A stretch of 64,000 nucleotides of DNA from Agelas oroides. Its lineage: Eukaryota > Porifera > Demospongiae > Agelasida > Agelasidae. The notes below the pieces were generated by a model that had not been told where the DNA came from, searched no databases, and saw only the letters and a list, made by a program, of their open reading frames with translations. Every line of letters begins with the position of its first letter. Positions within the stretch are counted from its first letter, which is position 1. Where the stretch lies: positions 2,565,722-2,629,721 of the forward strand of contig OX422188.1 in assembly GCA_949130485.1 (NCBI GenBank). Reading direction: 5' to 3'. Shown one piece after another: positions 43,601 to 58,600 of the stretch. The position numbers were made by a program, and so were the translations under genes.

Positions 43601-46600
43601 AGTGCCGTATTGGGCATAGGGGCCCCCAGAGAACTTGAGTTAATTAATCCCGCAAGTACTGACCGACAGTGACCGTGCTTACCGATGGCTGTGTTACTGT
43701 TCGCTATAGTCTCGCAAGCCAGACTCACAACCCCAGCGGGAATCGCTTTGAGTATACGTGCCCCATGCGATGTGCGCGTGGTTGATTGGGTCTATTAAGC
43801 TAGCTGGACTGTTGAGAGCCTAGTGGTGACTATGCAGTGGCTTTCAAATCCTATCACACGACCAGTAAGCTATGCGTGCATGTGTTGACTTGTGCATGCA
43901 TACCAGTACTATGGTATAGCAGTGGCGCCACTACACTTTTTAGGCCGTAAATCAATATTCATAACCTGCATGCTATAAGTTAGCTCAAGCTAGCCTAGTT
44001 TTGGGAGTGAGGCTAAGATCAAGCAGCCTCTTCATTCATATGCAGTTACATGCGTACAATTCCGATTAAAGTACACTATAAGGTGATCGAAATCTTGGCA
44101 GTGAGATGGCTCGGTACCGTGAAGCTAATGCAGATTTCCAAAGAAACTACTACAAGCAACGAAAGCTAGCCGGGCGGTCTCCTGGGAACGACGACGAAGT
44201 CAGCATAATATGTTGTATACTGGAGGGCTGGTAAGGTCTGAGAACGAGGCTAGAATATTATACACCGTTGAAAAAAGGCTTTATTTTGCAGTCTAAAGAC
44301 TGGTGCACACTTTGAAAAGAGTCACCTCCGCGCTACAAGCGGCGAAACTTACTTCTTAGCAGCGCTTCACGCGGCACAGCATGGCCTCTATACACTTCAA
44401 ATTTGCTTCCTACGCCTATGTATAGGCATAGATAATAGACATATAGTATATATATAGACCCTAGCCTATGGAGATGGTTTCCAGTGTTCCAGTAGCTCAG
44501 CAAGCAATGATGCATGGTTTTGATTAGCCTCGTACCCAGGCTCTTTCTCGTAGAGGAAAGAGCCTGGTAACATTCGGGGGTCAAAGCCGCTTATATGTAT
44601 GGCCCTGAAGGCACATTATTATTCGTCGGAATACTGACGCCAGTCTCGTTTCCAGACTACACGGAGGAAGGTGGCTTGCCAAGCATCAAACTTGCAGTGT
44701 ACAGCAACATCCAGTTAAAGGAGTGTCAGCTGTGAGCTGTTGTCAGTAAACAGAATTCATCTGCTCTAAAATTTCATTGGTTGGCGAGCTTAGTGCTCTT
44801 GTAATTGAATGTTCAATGCTGCAATTCATATTACGCTGAGCCGCATGAGCTGCAAGCTCACCTGGTCACAGCCCTGCAGTCTCATGAGCCATAGGCAAGC
44901 TAGGGTCGGTGTGTGCATCCACCAAAATCATTATTTTGGCGTCACCAACATTTCGCCTGTTAATATAGCAAAGGATGGGCGACGCAGACTTCTACAAATA
45001 CTTACCTGGGCGCCGGCACACTGGCAGGAAGCTCGTGTGCTGCTGACGAACAACGGTAGCATGCAGAGTCTGGAGGGGCCCGCAACCTCAGAGTCGTCGC
45101 TCTCTGAATACACAGTAATTCTGCAACCAGCACTGCGAGCGGCTGGTACGATGCGGCATTATGAGAGCGCAAGTGCGACGACGCGACCATTTTCCTTCAC
45201 TTCATTTTCGTATTCGTTTCCATTTCCGTTTCCATTTCCGTTTCCATTCCCTTTCCATTTCCATCGTTCCTGGTTTTACCACTTCCCCTTCATTTGTTAG
45301 TCCCTCCACTTGCACAGTGCTGCTTCTTTGGTGCTTCTTGCATAACAGCATGTAAATGGGTCGGCATACTTTCGAGAGAAAAGCACCCTTTGCAACAACT
45401 TCATTCAAAAAAGGGAGGTGGGCGTATTTTCGAGGGTTGGCTTATTTTCGGGAGATTACAATACATTTATGAAAAATAACAACATTAGGAATTACATCTC
45501 TACCTGCAGAGCAATCCATAGAATCCACACGGAGCGCAAACATGATCTGAAGTCCAAGTAGTGGGTCAGGTGCTGGGAAACTAATACTGACATTGAGAGT
45601 AGCTTGTGTGTCAGTTTCATTAACTTCAACCAGTGTGTCCACAAATCCAACCACAACAACTGTAAAGTGAGAAGAGTACACTTAATTGTAGGGAGCTGAG
45701 CTTTCCTTGAGCATCACGTTATGGTGTCCTACAATATTCAATGAACATAAACTATCCCAGTAGTTAGCAAATTTTTTGTTGTACTCATACTCTTGTGATC
45801 TACTTCAGGTACCTTAGTGAATATCGTGACAGCCTAAATCTATCACCTGAACTGTACCCACATTTAATTACAAAACCATTCCATGAACAAGACAGAAAAT
45901 ACAGTAAGATTGAGGCTGAGGTAAAATCATGGCAGACACCACTAACTGGCTTGTTGATATTACTGCCAGGTACACATTTCAGTGAAGTAACAAATAGTAG
46001 TCTAGCCAGTAAATTATCTTTTCCTGAAGTTTTACGTTGAGGCTTCGTCCTACCGGGCATATACATAGTCTAATTAAAAACTGTGTGCAGTGGATTACAT
46101 GAAGGTAGGGTTCGTGAACTTCTCCTTGTACAATAATGCAATACATTTTTGCTATCTTTGTGCAAAGAATGACTGGTTAGCAGTTACTTCTAAATTCATG
46201 ACTCAGTCAACTAAGAAATATGCAAAAAAAGAAATCAAGAAATTTTTCCTCACTTACCATCATCATCAACAATCACTATTTCAAGCTGCTGAAAACATCC
46301 ATTAGCCTCAGTACAGGTAAAAGTTGGGCTGTCAATGCCTGGAGTGATAGACAGCTGGAATACTTCTTGGTTCTCTGGTGTATTATCTCCAATAATTTTG
46401 TAGGAAAACAATCTGTTGTGTTGAATTGGTAGTATTATAAGCACAATTGGACCTCCCCAGATTTGAAAATCTTCACCTCGTGTAGCACCTTGCCCAAATG
46501 GTGAGTTAAGTGTACTAATTTCGACTTGAGGAGTAAATGCTTGTTCAGATGCACGACTTTTATTAATGAGCGTATCAAACCGTCGAAACTCTTCAGTGTG

Positions 46601-49600
46601 GAAGATTCTTCGCTGTGTAAAACCAATTTCAATAGCTATAAATAGGAGGGAAGAAAGGAAACAGTAACGGCAACACAAGAATGCCAATTGTGAGCATATA
46701 ATTACAGAAACTCTTCATAGTAGGAATGCATGAACCATTATTAACTAAATGCCTCAGATGCTGAAGGCATGGTGAGAACTGAAGTATTACCTGCAAACTG
46801 GGTTCTACCAGCAGTCATTTTGTTATGTGTTGTCAGAACCACCATTAGGTGCCAACCAGAAACAGTGGCAGTGGAACAGGAGGAGAAAGGGGTTGTCCCC
46901 ACCAGTTTGGTAGGTATGTGATGTCACACATATTTTTCGTATACTGAAAAGGGGGGACTTTTGTCTCCATCAGTTTGGTAGGTCTGTGACGTCACACATA
47001 TTTGTTGTATAATGAAAGTAGACTAGCTAGCTAATGATTTGCAAAGAAGTGACTGATTACAGTGTGCAGGCTAGGGCTGCTAGGCATACAGGCCTCACTT
47101 TCTATTTAAAGCTCACTCATCTGTAATATTATTGTCAGACCACATTTTTTTTGTGCCTGCTGGAATATTTTCTTCCAGCAAAAAGTGATCTAAGCATGGG
47201 ACTAGCTCCTTTGCAGATCACTAAATTTGTGAATTTGAGATGATTAGATATCAATGTGGACGTGAAGTAGAATTTGCAGGTCAGATGTTGAAAAGAAAAA
47301 AAAAACAGGATTCAAGCCTAAGCCCTTCTGAATTCTGGTCAGATGCTCTCATCAACTGGGTTACTGCAGACGATAGCTAGATGATATATATCTACTGTTT
47401 GATTCTCAGGCTTGATTGCTGATAGGTATTGAGTAGGCATGGTAATTAGTACCGAAGTCTATCTGCTGCAACTAGTGAGTGAACTGGGTATATAGCTTAC
47501 AGCAAAAAATTTTTGTGGGACAAAATTTTCACAATTTTAGTGGTTTTGTCTCAGACCGAAAATTTTAACTATGAGAATTTTACCTACAAAGTTTTGAACC
47601 ACGTGTGAAGGCTGTTGTGTAGTGATGCTTCAGCTAAATTATTGCTACATTCGGTGATGGCCGCAATGAAAAGCTGCTTCTCAATCGCAAGGCTGTTCTC
47701 AGGCTGTCTGTTGCAAGGTTGCTCCTTGGAAACAGCAGCATCACCTAGCTAGGATTTCAGAACAAGGAGGCAATAAATGTGCACGCAAGGTGCGCGGCAA
47801 AATTTTTGAGTTAATTTACACTATTATACCACACTGTTTTGTACGTTGTAACCCAAGCATCAACTCCACTTTGTGGGCAATGACTGTTTACTGGCAGTGT
47901 CCCTTGTTTTTTTTCACAGAAATCAAATGAAGTGATATAATTTGCTACACATGTGTGAGATATTTATGGCTGGGAGCATGCATGATTAGTATTGATTACA
48001 CAGTAAAACAAAGAGGCAGCTGCCTCCTGTGCCTCAACGCTAGCTACGCCCATGATTCCTTGTTCCTTGGTAAACTTACTTGCAATCGCTTCACCAGTTC
48101 ATATGACAGAGAGTGGGCATGGGTTTTCCAACCTTGAACGGCAAAAATTTTGGTTCGCAAAAATTTCTTGCCATACGGCAGCAGTCACTTTCTGTATGCT
48201 GCTCAAAGAAAAGCCTTTCAAAGATTCTTTTTGCCCCCTAAGGCTCAAATGTTGAAAGTGAACTCATACATTTTTTTCTCTGCAAATAAAATCATTTTCC
48301 ATTTACAATGTAGTAATCACACTTTGGTTGGCAGTAAATAACTTAAGGTTTATATATTTTATAGTATCGCCAAGTGTACATACACAGCAATACAATGGTT
48401 TCCATAGCCAAGCATGGGGAGGAGTTCTCCAGACAGAAACACTTGTGACATTAGCAGGATACTTGCCCTTTGCCACTGTATTTAAATAATCCCTGTGCAC
48501 AGCACAGGAGTGGAGAGTGGCAATAATAAGAATAGATAAAAGAAAGCAATACATTGCTGCTACAGACAACAAATGAGCCTTGCTAGGGTAGCATTGTGTG
48601 AGGTTAAATCACACAGGAAATGACAAGCATATATATAGAGATGGTAATGTACATCCACTTTTGCACTCCTATGCAGCGTGAACCTGACACCACAACAAGT
48701 TCAATTCTACCCAATCTTGTACAAGCTTGGTAGTCAGAGCGTGCCTTTGGGCATTGTTTTGGTGGTTTCTTATACTATTTATCTCTGCAATTTAGGGCAG
48801 TTAAGGAAGTTTCAAGAGTGGTCTTTAGTAAAATGAACAACACAACTGACAAGGTAATAATTCAGTTCTAAGATCTGTATGAACATCAAATGCATGCAAA
48901 TTTTGCAAGATATAGCTTACGGTCACTTTGTCGAATCCTACACAGGGTAGTTTGTATCCTGTACTGCACTGCATTAGAGATATTGCTCCCAACTTCCAGA
49001 GATACATTAAAAACTTCTCGCCCTTCATTGATTTCATCATCAAATATTTGGATTGCTTGCACCAGCTGAGTTTGTGCTATTGGAACTTCTGTTAAAATTA
49101 CTGTATCATTGAAATCCCTTCCTGCATGAAGATATGGATGAATACACACACATATTATTAATACTTTATTGTAGCTACAGTTGTTTCACATTGTGTTTCA
49201 AGTCTAAAACACACACCAAGTTGCTCACAGAACCTAGCATTTATTTTGCTGCAGCTTACCTAAAAAACACAGTATTAATGAGCTAGATTCACCCTCAGAT
49301 GAAGAGTCAGACATATATGGGTTTACTCAACACCTCTACCATGACATGATTTACCTGCTTATGTATGCATGTTTAACATGCTCAATACATTGATTATAAT
49401 GTGTGATATCACGGAAGTGGGGAAATAATTTCTAGAGTCACTGAGAGGTGGGGGTAGTACAGCTGGTTTGTTTGTGAACAAGACTTTCATTTAAGGAGTA
49501 ATTAGTGCACCATATGCTTGAGACTAAAGAATTAATATGCACTCTCGGATTGGATGTTCATTGCTTCCTCTTATCAAATCAAGTCTAAACCACACCCCAA

Positions 49601-52600
49601 AATGCAGCTTGCTACCTGATGAGTTATTATTACACCCTAATCTGCAAGATAAGGGATCCACGTAACGAATTAATTGCTAGGCCACACAAAGCAACGGACA
49701 ACCAATTTGAGCACATGCTTGTTAACTTATCCTGAAAATAACACTTTTTTTTGACCAACAAGCCTCCCTTCACCAGTTGTGTACACCTTTACCCTTCACA
49801 GCAACATATTTCCCAGCTTACATGACATCACATGTTCCATATGCCAAGATAATACCATGCATGTGTACTGAGCGCACTATGGTGCTTCGGGCTAAGGGAT
49901 AGCATAAGTTCACACTGCCCAAAATGGTCATGTCATAAATGCATCATTTTGAATGTGTGTCATACCCTTTGTTGAGAATGGCAGCCAAGTCTTTGATAAA
50001 GCAAAATGATGCCAACAAGAATGCAAATGGAAAGAGTGTCAGGTGCTTTTTAACAACAAAGAACTTCGATAGACAAGCATCAACACACTGCCAGTGAAGT
50101 GAACACATGAACAAGAAATCAGTGATGGGAATCATTTGCTACCATTCTGTTGTCTCCACTATACGTCATTGCCTGGAACAATGATTGGGTCACTGCACAG
50201 TCTAATTCAGCCAGTATGATATCTCAGTAACCTGGTATTAAACCCTCACACAGGGTGAAGAATGAAATTTTCTATCTATATGAAATTTGACATTTCCTTG
50301 ATGGTTCTCCACCTATTCTGTAGAGAATAGAGCCAATGTTGGATATGTATGACATGAACAGGGAATTGGATCTAAGTGCAAAATTCAGCTCTTAACATAA
50401 GCATAGCCAGTGTATGTAGAGTCAAGTGAAGCTAATCGTAGGTATAATTATTCTGCCTATACCAAGATACCTGTGGGTATGCTAATTGGATAATTGAAGC
50501 CACATACAATGTTGACAGGCTGGGCAGATGATGGCCATGCTATTGGTATCTGCATCTGAGTTATGTAGGAGCTAAGAACACCACACATAGCCATTTGAGA
50601 GACATGTTGGTCGGTGTTCTAAAGAAGTGAATTGTTGCCAAAAGTGTTTTGGACGCACATGATGTGCTGCAATGCAGCAAGCCAGTAGCCAAGTGCACAT
50701 TTAACTGAAGTGTCTAAGTGATTTGTAGCTCACTTTGACTGTGCTGAATGAATAATGTGCTACCAGAAACTTGTAGCTAATGGAAGTATGTAGCTTGTTA
50801 GCAGTGTACCTACCTTAGCCTTTTTATAGGCCTCCCCAACTTTACTATAAATTTTTTTGTGCTGTAACTTGCATCCTGGGGTGGAATTACAGTTTCACTG
50901 GTTTTGGTGATGCTAACATTCCTCTTCATCCACTGGTAACTATAATCCAGAAAAGAACCTAGGTGCTTGACTGTTGATGGAGCTGCTTGTTCGCTCAATA
51001 CACTACAATCCACTGATCAGCTCCAAAGCTATGGGGCAAAACAGTTGCATGCACTTACCGCAAGTATCCCATTGTTCATATTTCACAACAATAAACTATC
51101 TGTAGTGTATACCTACTGCATAGTAAATAGGCGCAAAATTCAACTTCTTACTTGTAGCACTTCCTTCTCCGGGTGTGAGTTTGATTTGTAGGGGGATTTC
51201 AAGAGTCCTTTCAATAACTTCAACAGTGACTGTACATGCAGAGTTTGGTCTCGATACATCACCAGGTTCACCTTCATCTGCTGTGTAGTCATCTTCAGAG
51301 AATCCAATCAACACAACTGAAAATGAAATGCACTGTAGTCATCAGATATTAGCGCTGATTATAATGCTTACTTTAGCATTCAAATTTACAAATTATAACT
51401 GGTCAGATAAACCGAAGCACAAGAAAATTACCCTGTATGTTATATTTTGAAACCTGACATGAAATCTGGGCTTTTAAGTTTCAATTGAGCCTCAGTTTTA
51501 GGAACAACACGTCTAGCAACAAGAAAAGTTAACTCTATAAAGTGTTCAAACAACAACCAAAATGGGCATACGTCTTTGGGTGGGGATTTGTCAAAGACCA
51601 TGATATAAGTAGCAGTAGCAAACTGTTCCAGGAGCAGCAACAACAGGAGATGATTGCATGAGCTACATGTATAACTTAAGGGTGTTCAAGAGCAGCAGAT
51701 TCGTGTGTGTGGCAGTAGGTCAGTTCATAAGCGTAGACTATTCAACTAGTCTACTATACTGCTACTTAGTCTCACTGGTACCGAGGCATTGTGGTGACTA
51801 GCTGACAAACATAGCTGGAAGCACATCAGTATCAATATTTTCACAGCATTCAAACCCCAAAGTTGCATTATTATTTTTGCCTCAAGCCTAAGACTCTTCA
51901 TTTTTTTGCTTCATTTTTAGCTGTCATACAACTAGAGGTACGAACCTGTGGTGTTAAGTATCTGTATCAGCAATCAGAACTAGTATGAGGATGTGGTTCC
52001 CTCAGGAAAATTAGATGCTCTGGATGCCTTCAATAGCCACCATAATGCTACAAAATAATATCACTTAGCTAGTCATCATTAAATTAAAAGCTGAACCTTG
52101 TCATAATAGAAGTCAACTTTGATAAGTTTTACCACTTGTAACTTGGCCATTATGTTTCTTTTGCCACTGAAAGGTGCAGTAATTAGCTTTGGCTATGTAG
52201 TTTCTTGTTACTTTACCATAGTATGGTCATGATAAACACAACTTTTTGATTGTAATAGTCACATGCTGTAGCACATTCAACTGCTGGATCTTACCAAGTC
52301 TATTTCAGTGTGGTTAGTTTTGGTGGGTAAAAAAATAAGGAAGTTCTAAACAACCAGTACCTTTCATAGAAAAATTTGCGAAGGCAGGCATGTATTCATG
52401 ATGTGTGTCTATGTCATTGGTCATATGCAGACATGTAAATACATAACATTGTATCGTTGATCAGTGAAGAGTTAGCACATCATCTGTAAAGTTTCAGATC
52501 ATGCCACACCAGGATAAAAGAGGGGAGGTGTTCAAACTTCACACTGCACAACTCTGGTTTTGGCCTAAACAGACCTCATCAGATGCAGGAGTACACACAG

Positions 52601-55600
52601 CAGCCATACAGCTCAAGCTACTAATGTACAAATGATCGACCTGCATCATCATTTCTTTGAAGCGACGATGAAGTGATGATGCAGGTTGATTAGGCAAACT
52701 TTAACAGCAACTTCAGATATGGAAGTCAGGGTAGGGCACTTGCACAAGCACTAGTGCCTATGTATTCTCGAAATTAGCAGACCAAATGGGTGTTTATAGT
52801 TTGTGGGGTGCTACTTATAAACACATGTAAGTATTTGTTAATTCCTTGATATCGAGTAAACTTTGACCCTATGCAGGAAATTGGGCCAAAAGTAGGGGGT
52901 AGGCACTCTTTTAGAGACTATGGTACTGTAATTGTCCCAAGCAAGTGCTCACGAGTGCTCTCAGCTCAAGCAAAAATAGAAAAGCAGGTGTGGGTGTTTT
53001 CACAGAGGATGGTGCTTAATATCCTGATTTTATGGTATTTTGTTCTCTGCTTACAAATACATTGCATTCCTGATAGAATGATGACTGTAGATAGTAATCA
53101 ACACAGTATTGATAAGTTTGTAGTTACCTGTCACATCTATAACTTTGATGTTTAATGTATCTTGAAAGAAAATGTTTCCAGCATTGTTGATGGCTGTTTG
53201 TGTTGCTCTTGTCAATATGAGTCGCAGTATTAGGACTTCTGTTCCCTCAATTTTATCATCAGCTACAGCACTGATGCCCACTTCAGACCTTCTTTGTGCT
53301 GAAGGAAACAGTCGGAGCTGAATATTGCTACCACATCCTGTATCAGAGAAATCACTTGGGCCTGTTGAAAGAGAATTTACAGTCATATCAACTTTGTTCA
53401 AGACAATTATGCAATTTGCAAATATTGTTGTATCATTACTGTTTCCCAGCTGGCCTGAACAAGAGTTCTATGTTCCCTGTTGAACTGTCACAATTTGATT
53501 TTCTGAGGACATGCTTGGAAACATAGTTTCTCCTACATGAATCTAGCTAGGTAGAGTTAATCACCTTGGTCTTTGGCTCAATTATTACCACTCAAGTTGA
53601 ATTTGTTGCTTGCACACTGATCATGGGTATACAGAGATGCTACAAGATGCAAATTGGAAAGCCAGGAAACCTACTTTATGAAGGCATGCTTGAATACAGT
53701 TAATCACATGACACCTAAATGTAGTGGCTCTCCCAACATACATCCATAACTCACCAACCGCCTCAAGACCACCTCCATTGGAACTGTCAATACACATGAA
53801 TGAGAAGTCAAAGGTCGTAACTCGAGTAGTTTCCCTGAGTGTATTTCCTTTAACATCCAGAGTCATTGTGATTACTTCCTGTGTGGCTCCTTCATTTATC
53901 ACCAAATCAGTTGTTTGAACGAAGCCATGAACTGAGGAACAAACAAATACAAAATATGTCATAAATAGGGGTAGGTTCACTGTACTCAGATGCATTAAGG
54001 ACTGTATTGAAACTTTCAGGCAGCATTTTTCGTACTGTGAACTTGATATTTATACTAATTTCTCATCTAAAGGTTATGGGTATGTTCATGAATAAAATTA
54101 GTATGTTACACACTTGCCTGTATAACATTTTCTACCGAAAAGCTACCAGATTTTACAACAACCAGTCGCTACAGAGGGCATTCGGCTATAGTTCGGCATA
54201 ACACTAACTTTGCTACAGTACACAGTCGAGTGACAGTAGGAGGCTGCTTGGTAGAGTACCAGTACAGACTTGTTTACTATGACAGTAGGAGGAACTAGGT
54301 GCGGCTTAAACAGAGTCCCAGAGCAACTCACTGCAGGGCCACACGAAGCGCTTTTGCTCATATCTCTAGAACAGAGCGGCAGTGGCTGAAAGGCTATTGC
54401 ATGTGTATGGTCCATCTGCTGGCTATTATTTCAATAACTATCCATCATCCCCCTCACAATTCCATCAAGCTACCACAGACAAGTGTCTGTGGTAGATCTT
54501 TGCTTCCTAATGAAGCGTGACAGAATTACAATGGATGGTGATATGTTTGTGAATTCTCCTTAATAGCTAGTACTTACCAGTTCAGTGAACTCTGAAACTG
54601 GAGTAACCACTCAGAGGTTGTTTTAACTAAGTAGATTTTGCAGTGGCATGCATGGATACTCGCAAAACAGGTACCCAGTAACTTTGCAAACAAACTATGG
54701 CGAACTGGAAATTTAAAAACAAAAAAAACTCTTCGTGTGGCATTCTGTGTGCAACAACATGAGCAAACTGATGTAGAAGTTTGTACTCATACTCCACCAT
54801 GCAAGCAGTCAAACTATAGCCGAATGCCCTCTGTAGTGACTGGCTGTTGTATTAATCAGGCAACTTTTTTGTAGAAAATGTTATACAGGCAAGTTTGTGA
54901 CATACTAAGTTTATTCATGAACATGTACCTGCAACCTTATTTCATCATGGGGTGAGCCTCAGCGAGTGAGCAGCACCACTGGTTTCATATTTGTCATGGC
55001 AAACAGACCATGGTGCACGCAATTTATTAAGCAACTATTTCTTGTTAAGCGCACGTCAGCTGTTAAGCGCATATTTCCTTGCTGTCAGCTGTTATAAGCA
55101 CATGCGCTTAACAACCAGCACCTACGGTATTAGCTAAAAGGGATTGTCAGCCAGGGCAGCTACACAAGTACGTAAGGGCTAACTTCACCCTCAAATCATA
55201 ACCTGAATTTCTGCTATGTATGAGCATCATTCATGTATGAACTTTTACATAGCTGACTTACTGTGCCCCTGGCAGCATGGAAATTCTAGCTATGCCACGT
55301 ACTGCACAGATATGTAGAACAACTATTCACCATGCAGCCTGTGATACAGCATTATAGTGACAAATTGAGCACGATCAATGGAGATAGTGTAGACAGTGGT
55401 TGCTCAGAGCATGTGCTGATAGGAGCTGGAGGCAAGAAACTATCAGCTTACAGAAACAAGCACTGACGGGAAGTAAAAGTTTAATTTTGCATAATTACAA
55501 ATGAAGCCATTATTACAATATAACGCCTGTTAGTGGCTCAAACTGGCAGTTTAATTAACATAGGCACACACAGATAACATGTTTAGCAACATAAAGACTA

Positions 55601-58600
55601 CAATACTCACACTCCAATATGGGGCGCCGTTTGTGTCAAAATATATGTATCAATTTAGAATGCAGCATATTGGTTGGAGATATTTATAAATCTCCCACTA
55701 CATTTGTAAATGTCCTGCTACATTTATAAATCTCCTTGTGCATTTGTATATCACCCAGTGCATTTGTAAATAACCACAGTTATTTGTACGTAAATAACCC
55801 ACCACATTTATAAATAACTCACCACATTTATAAATCCCCCACCACATTTATAAATCCCCCACTACATTTATAAATCACCCATCACATTTATAAATCACCC
55901 ATCACATTTATAAATCACCCATCACATTTATAAATCACCCATCACATTTATAAATCACCCATCACATTTATAAATCACCCATCACATTTATAAACCACCC
56001 ACCACATTTATAAACCACCCACCACATTTAAAATCGCCCACTACATTTATAAATAACCCACTGCATTTATAAATCACCCATCACATTTATAAATCCACTA
56101 TCACATTTATAAACCTCCCACCACATTTATAAATCTCTCACCACATTTATAAATCACCCACCACATTTATAAATCACCTACTACATTTATAAATCACCCA
56201 CCCCGTTTATAAATCACCCAGCACGTTTATAAATCCACCACTATTTATAAATCGCCAACGCATTTAATTAGTCATGTGATGGTCACGCAGTTATTGCCCG
56301 CCGATGCAACACGCTGACACGAACATGGCTGCCCCCCCTAGCACTACGGTCAACGTGCAGACGCTGTCCAATGCGATTGCAGTTTTCACTCAAGCTTTGC
56401 AGTCCGCTAGCGTAGCACCGAACACCAACCAGGCGAATCCTAGTTCCACTGGCGTTAACCGGGCTGGCCTATCCGGAGGTTCTGCCAACAGGTAAACAAC
56501 AGGATGGTGTAGCACATTGTTGGGAAATAGCTAGGTGGCTGAATAATGAGTGCATGTATAAGCACGCAGCAGCTAAGGGGCATGTATCCCACAACTTAAT
56601 TAAATCCTTCGGAGACCATTTTGTGAACAAAATAGTCACTAGAATATTTCTCAGTATAGAAATTACAGATTCACAGCTAGACAAAAGCACACAAAGCAGG
56701 CCCAGCGTAAACGTCTCATTTGTGTGCTAGCCCATGGTGTGAGGATGTACTATATTCACCAGACCTCCCTTTCTCCTCTTTGGAGGGATGTCTTGGTTTG
56801 AGACTAATTGTACAATGTAAGAGCTAGTTACACACCCACACATACATACATATGCTCACACTTAAATTACACAGTAAATAAGCCGTCAATAGCACTGCCT
56901 GTTAATTGTCTTCTTCAGGGTGAAATTCACAGCAGTTTAGTAACAAAACAGGCAGAAAGTCACCACTCCATTAATATCCTTGCCACTAGGTGGACGCCAA
57001 AACTCACGGGCTCAGGTGCAGTGGAGTAGGAACCAGGGGGGCTGGGGGGGGCCAGTGGTCCCCCCAATAATCCAACAGGGGGGCCTGACCCCCCCCCCCC
57101 CCCCCCCCCCCCCCCTCCCCCCATAACCAGGCTCCATGTTATAGTATATATTATACCATATCATGCTGATGGTAATCATACCTTACTCCACCCCTTCAAT
57201 TACACCTTGGCCCCCCCAATCCAAAATTGGTTCCTACTCCACTGAGGTGTATTAAGGCACGGGAGGTCTGGCCAAGATCTTACAAAGTACTAAGTTGCTA
57301 ACAGATGCCTAAGGCATACTGCTTTGTGTATGAAACTTGGTGAGAATGTTTTATGTTAATATTTATAACCACACCCACACTAATTAGTATTGTCCAAACA
57401 ACAACATGTGGACGATTTCCTACTCACAATACGATGTGCATCACATATACTAAGAAAAAGGTACTACTAGTCTTCAAATGACCAAGGTGGAAGTTGCTAC
57501 TGTTTTTACAACCGCTGCCAGACTATTTTAAGTTGTGCTCTAAATAAACCATTTGAGCACATGAATCGTAGCATAACTTTTGAGCCAAGCTACTACTATT
57601 ACTCCACCTTGGCTAACCGCTAGCTGATTCAATGGTTACCTTCACGTTTCAAAACAGAGATACATCTAAGGATAGCCTATCAAGCGTAAGCATGGTCCAT
57701 GTTTGTGAAACTCAAGATCTACAAAACGCTGAGTAGCTTTGTTCCCATTTCCAAATTGACAACTGTTTTCACATGGTTAAATTTGCTAATGGACATCATG
57801 TATGTGATTAGTCTACCTAAAACAAAGACTGCTGACTCAGCACATACAGAACTTTATGAAGTGTGACCAGCCTCTTTTCCCAATTTTTGGGCGTGGCCTG
57901 GGGGTGAAGATACCAAAGAAGAGTGACAAGAGCAGCTATAAAAGGATTACAGTGCTTTAATGTTCACAAGTTAAAAATACTTACCCATCCATGACAGTAA
58001 ACACAAAACAGTATCACCAGTAAGATGGTTCATCATCCTAGGGCAAGCCATTGGCACACAAACCATGGATAACAGGAGGATTTGTCACTGTCTGCTGTTA
58101 GCTACACGAGCATTATAAACAAAACTTCACAAGGCATAGCTAAGTAGCCAAGTTCTTGTGCACCAGATATAGGTGATCACATGTGCCGACAAATTGCAGT
58201 CATTTTTCCTTTCAGGGCAGCTACTATGGCCACACTAGTTATGAGCAGAATCTCTGGCACCTATGAGTGTCGTTTATGCATGGCCTTATCTGAAGTGACC
58301 TCAACCACTGTGAGTAATTTGTACCATCTGTGAGCACCCTGCCCTTGTCTGTCATGGTCTGCAGTTCTATAAGCCAGAAGTTTGCCATGCATGTTGACTC
58401 AAGTCGTCATCACTCTGCGACTCTTTCCTGCCAACACTGTGCTCTGGCAGTAGTACTTCACCAACTGAGCTCAAATTCATGAAGATGTTTGATGTTTGTG
58501 AAATATTTAAAATCATAAAAATTTACGGGATATGGCCACAAGGAAGCAAGCAAGCAAACACACACATGTGCAATGCAGTCTCCGTAGTGCGGGAATCACT

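Larger units (their letters stand above)
43335..45290. repeat. Inverted purine/pyrimidine-rich arms
   Basis: GTGGTAAAACTATAGGAACG followed by ATGGAAATGGAAACGG (43334-43375) is inverted at 45197-45288 (CCGTTTCCATTTCC, CGTTCCTGGTTTTACCAC). The 1.9 kb between includes other insertions. Confidence 0.5.

Noticed and set aside
48303-48572. Possible secreted short protein, MLSVAAMYCFLLSILI start
   Set aside because: A hydrophobic start alone; no partner exon, family or conserved motif.
50810-51013. Possible extra Calx-beta exon
   Set aside because: No acidic turn or beta pattern; the flanking exons already complete domain 2 in phase.
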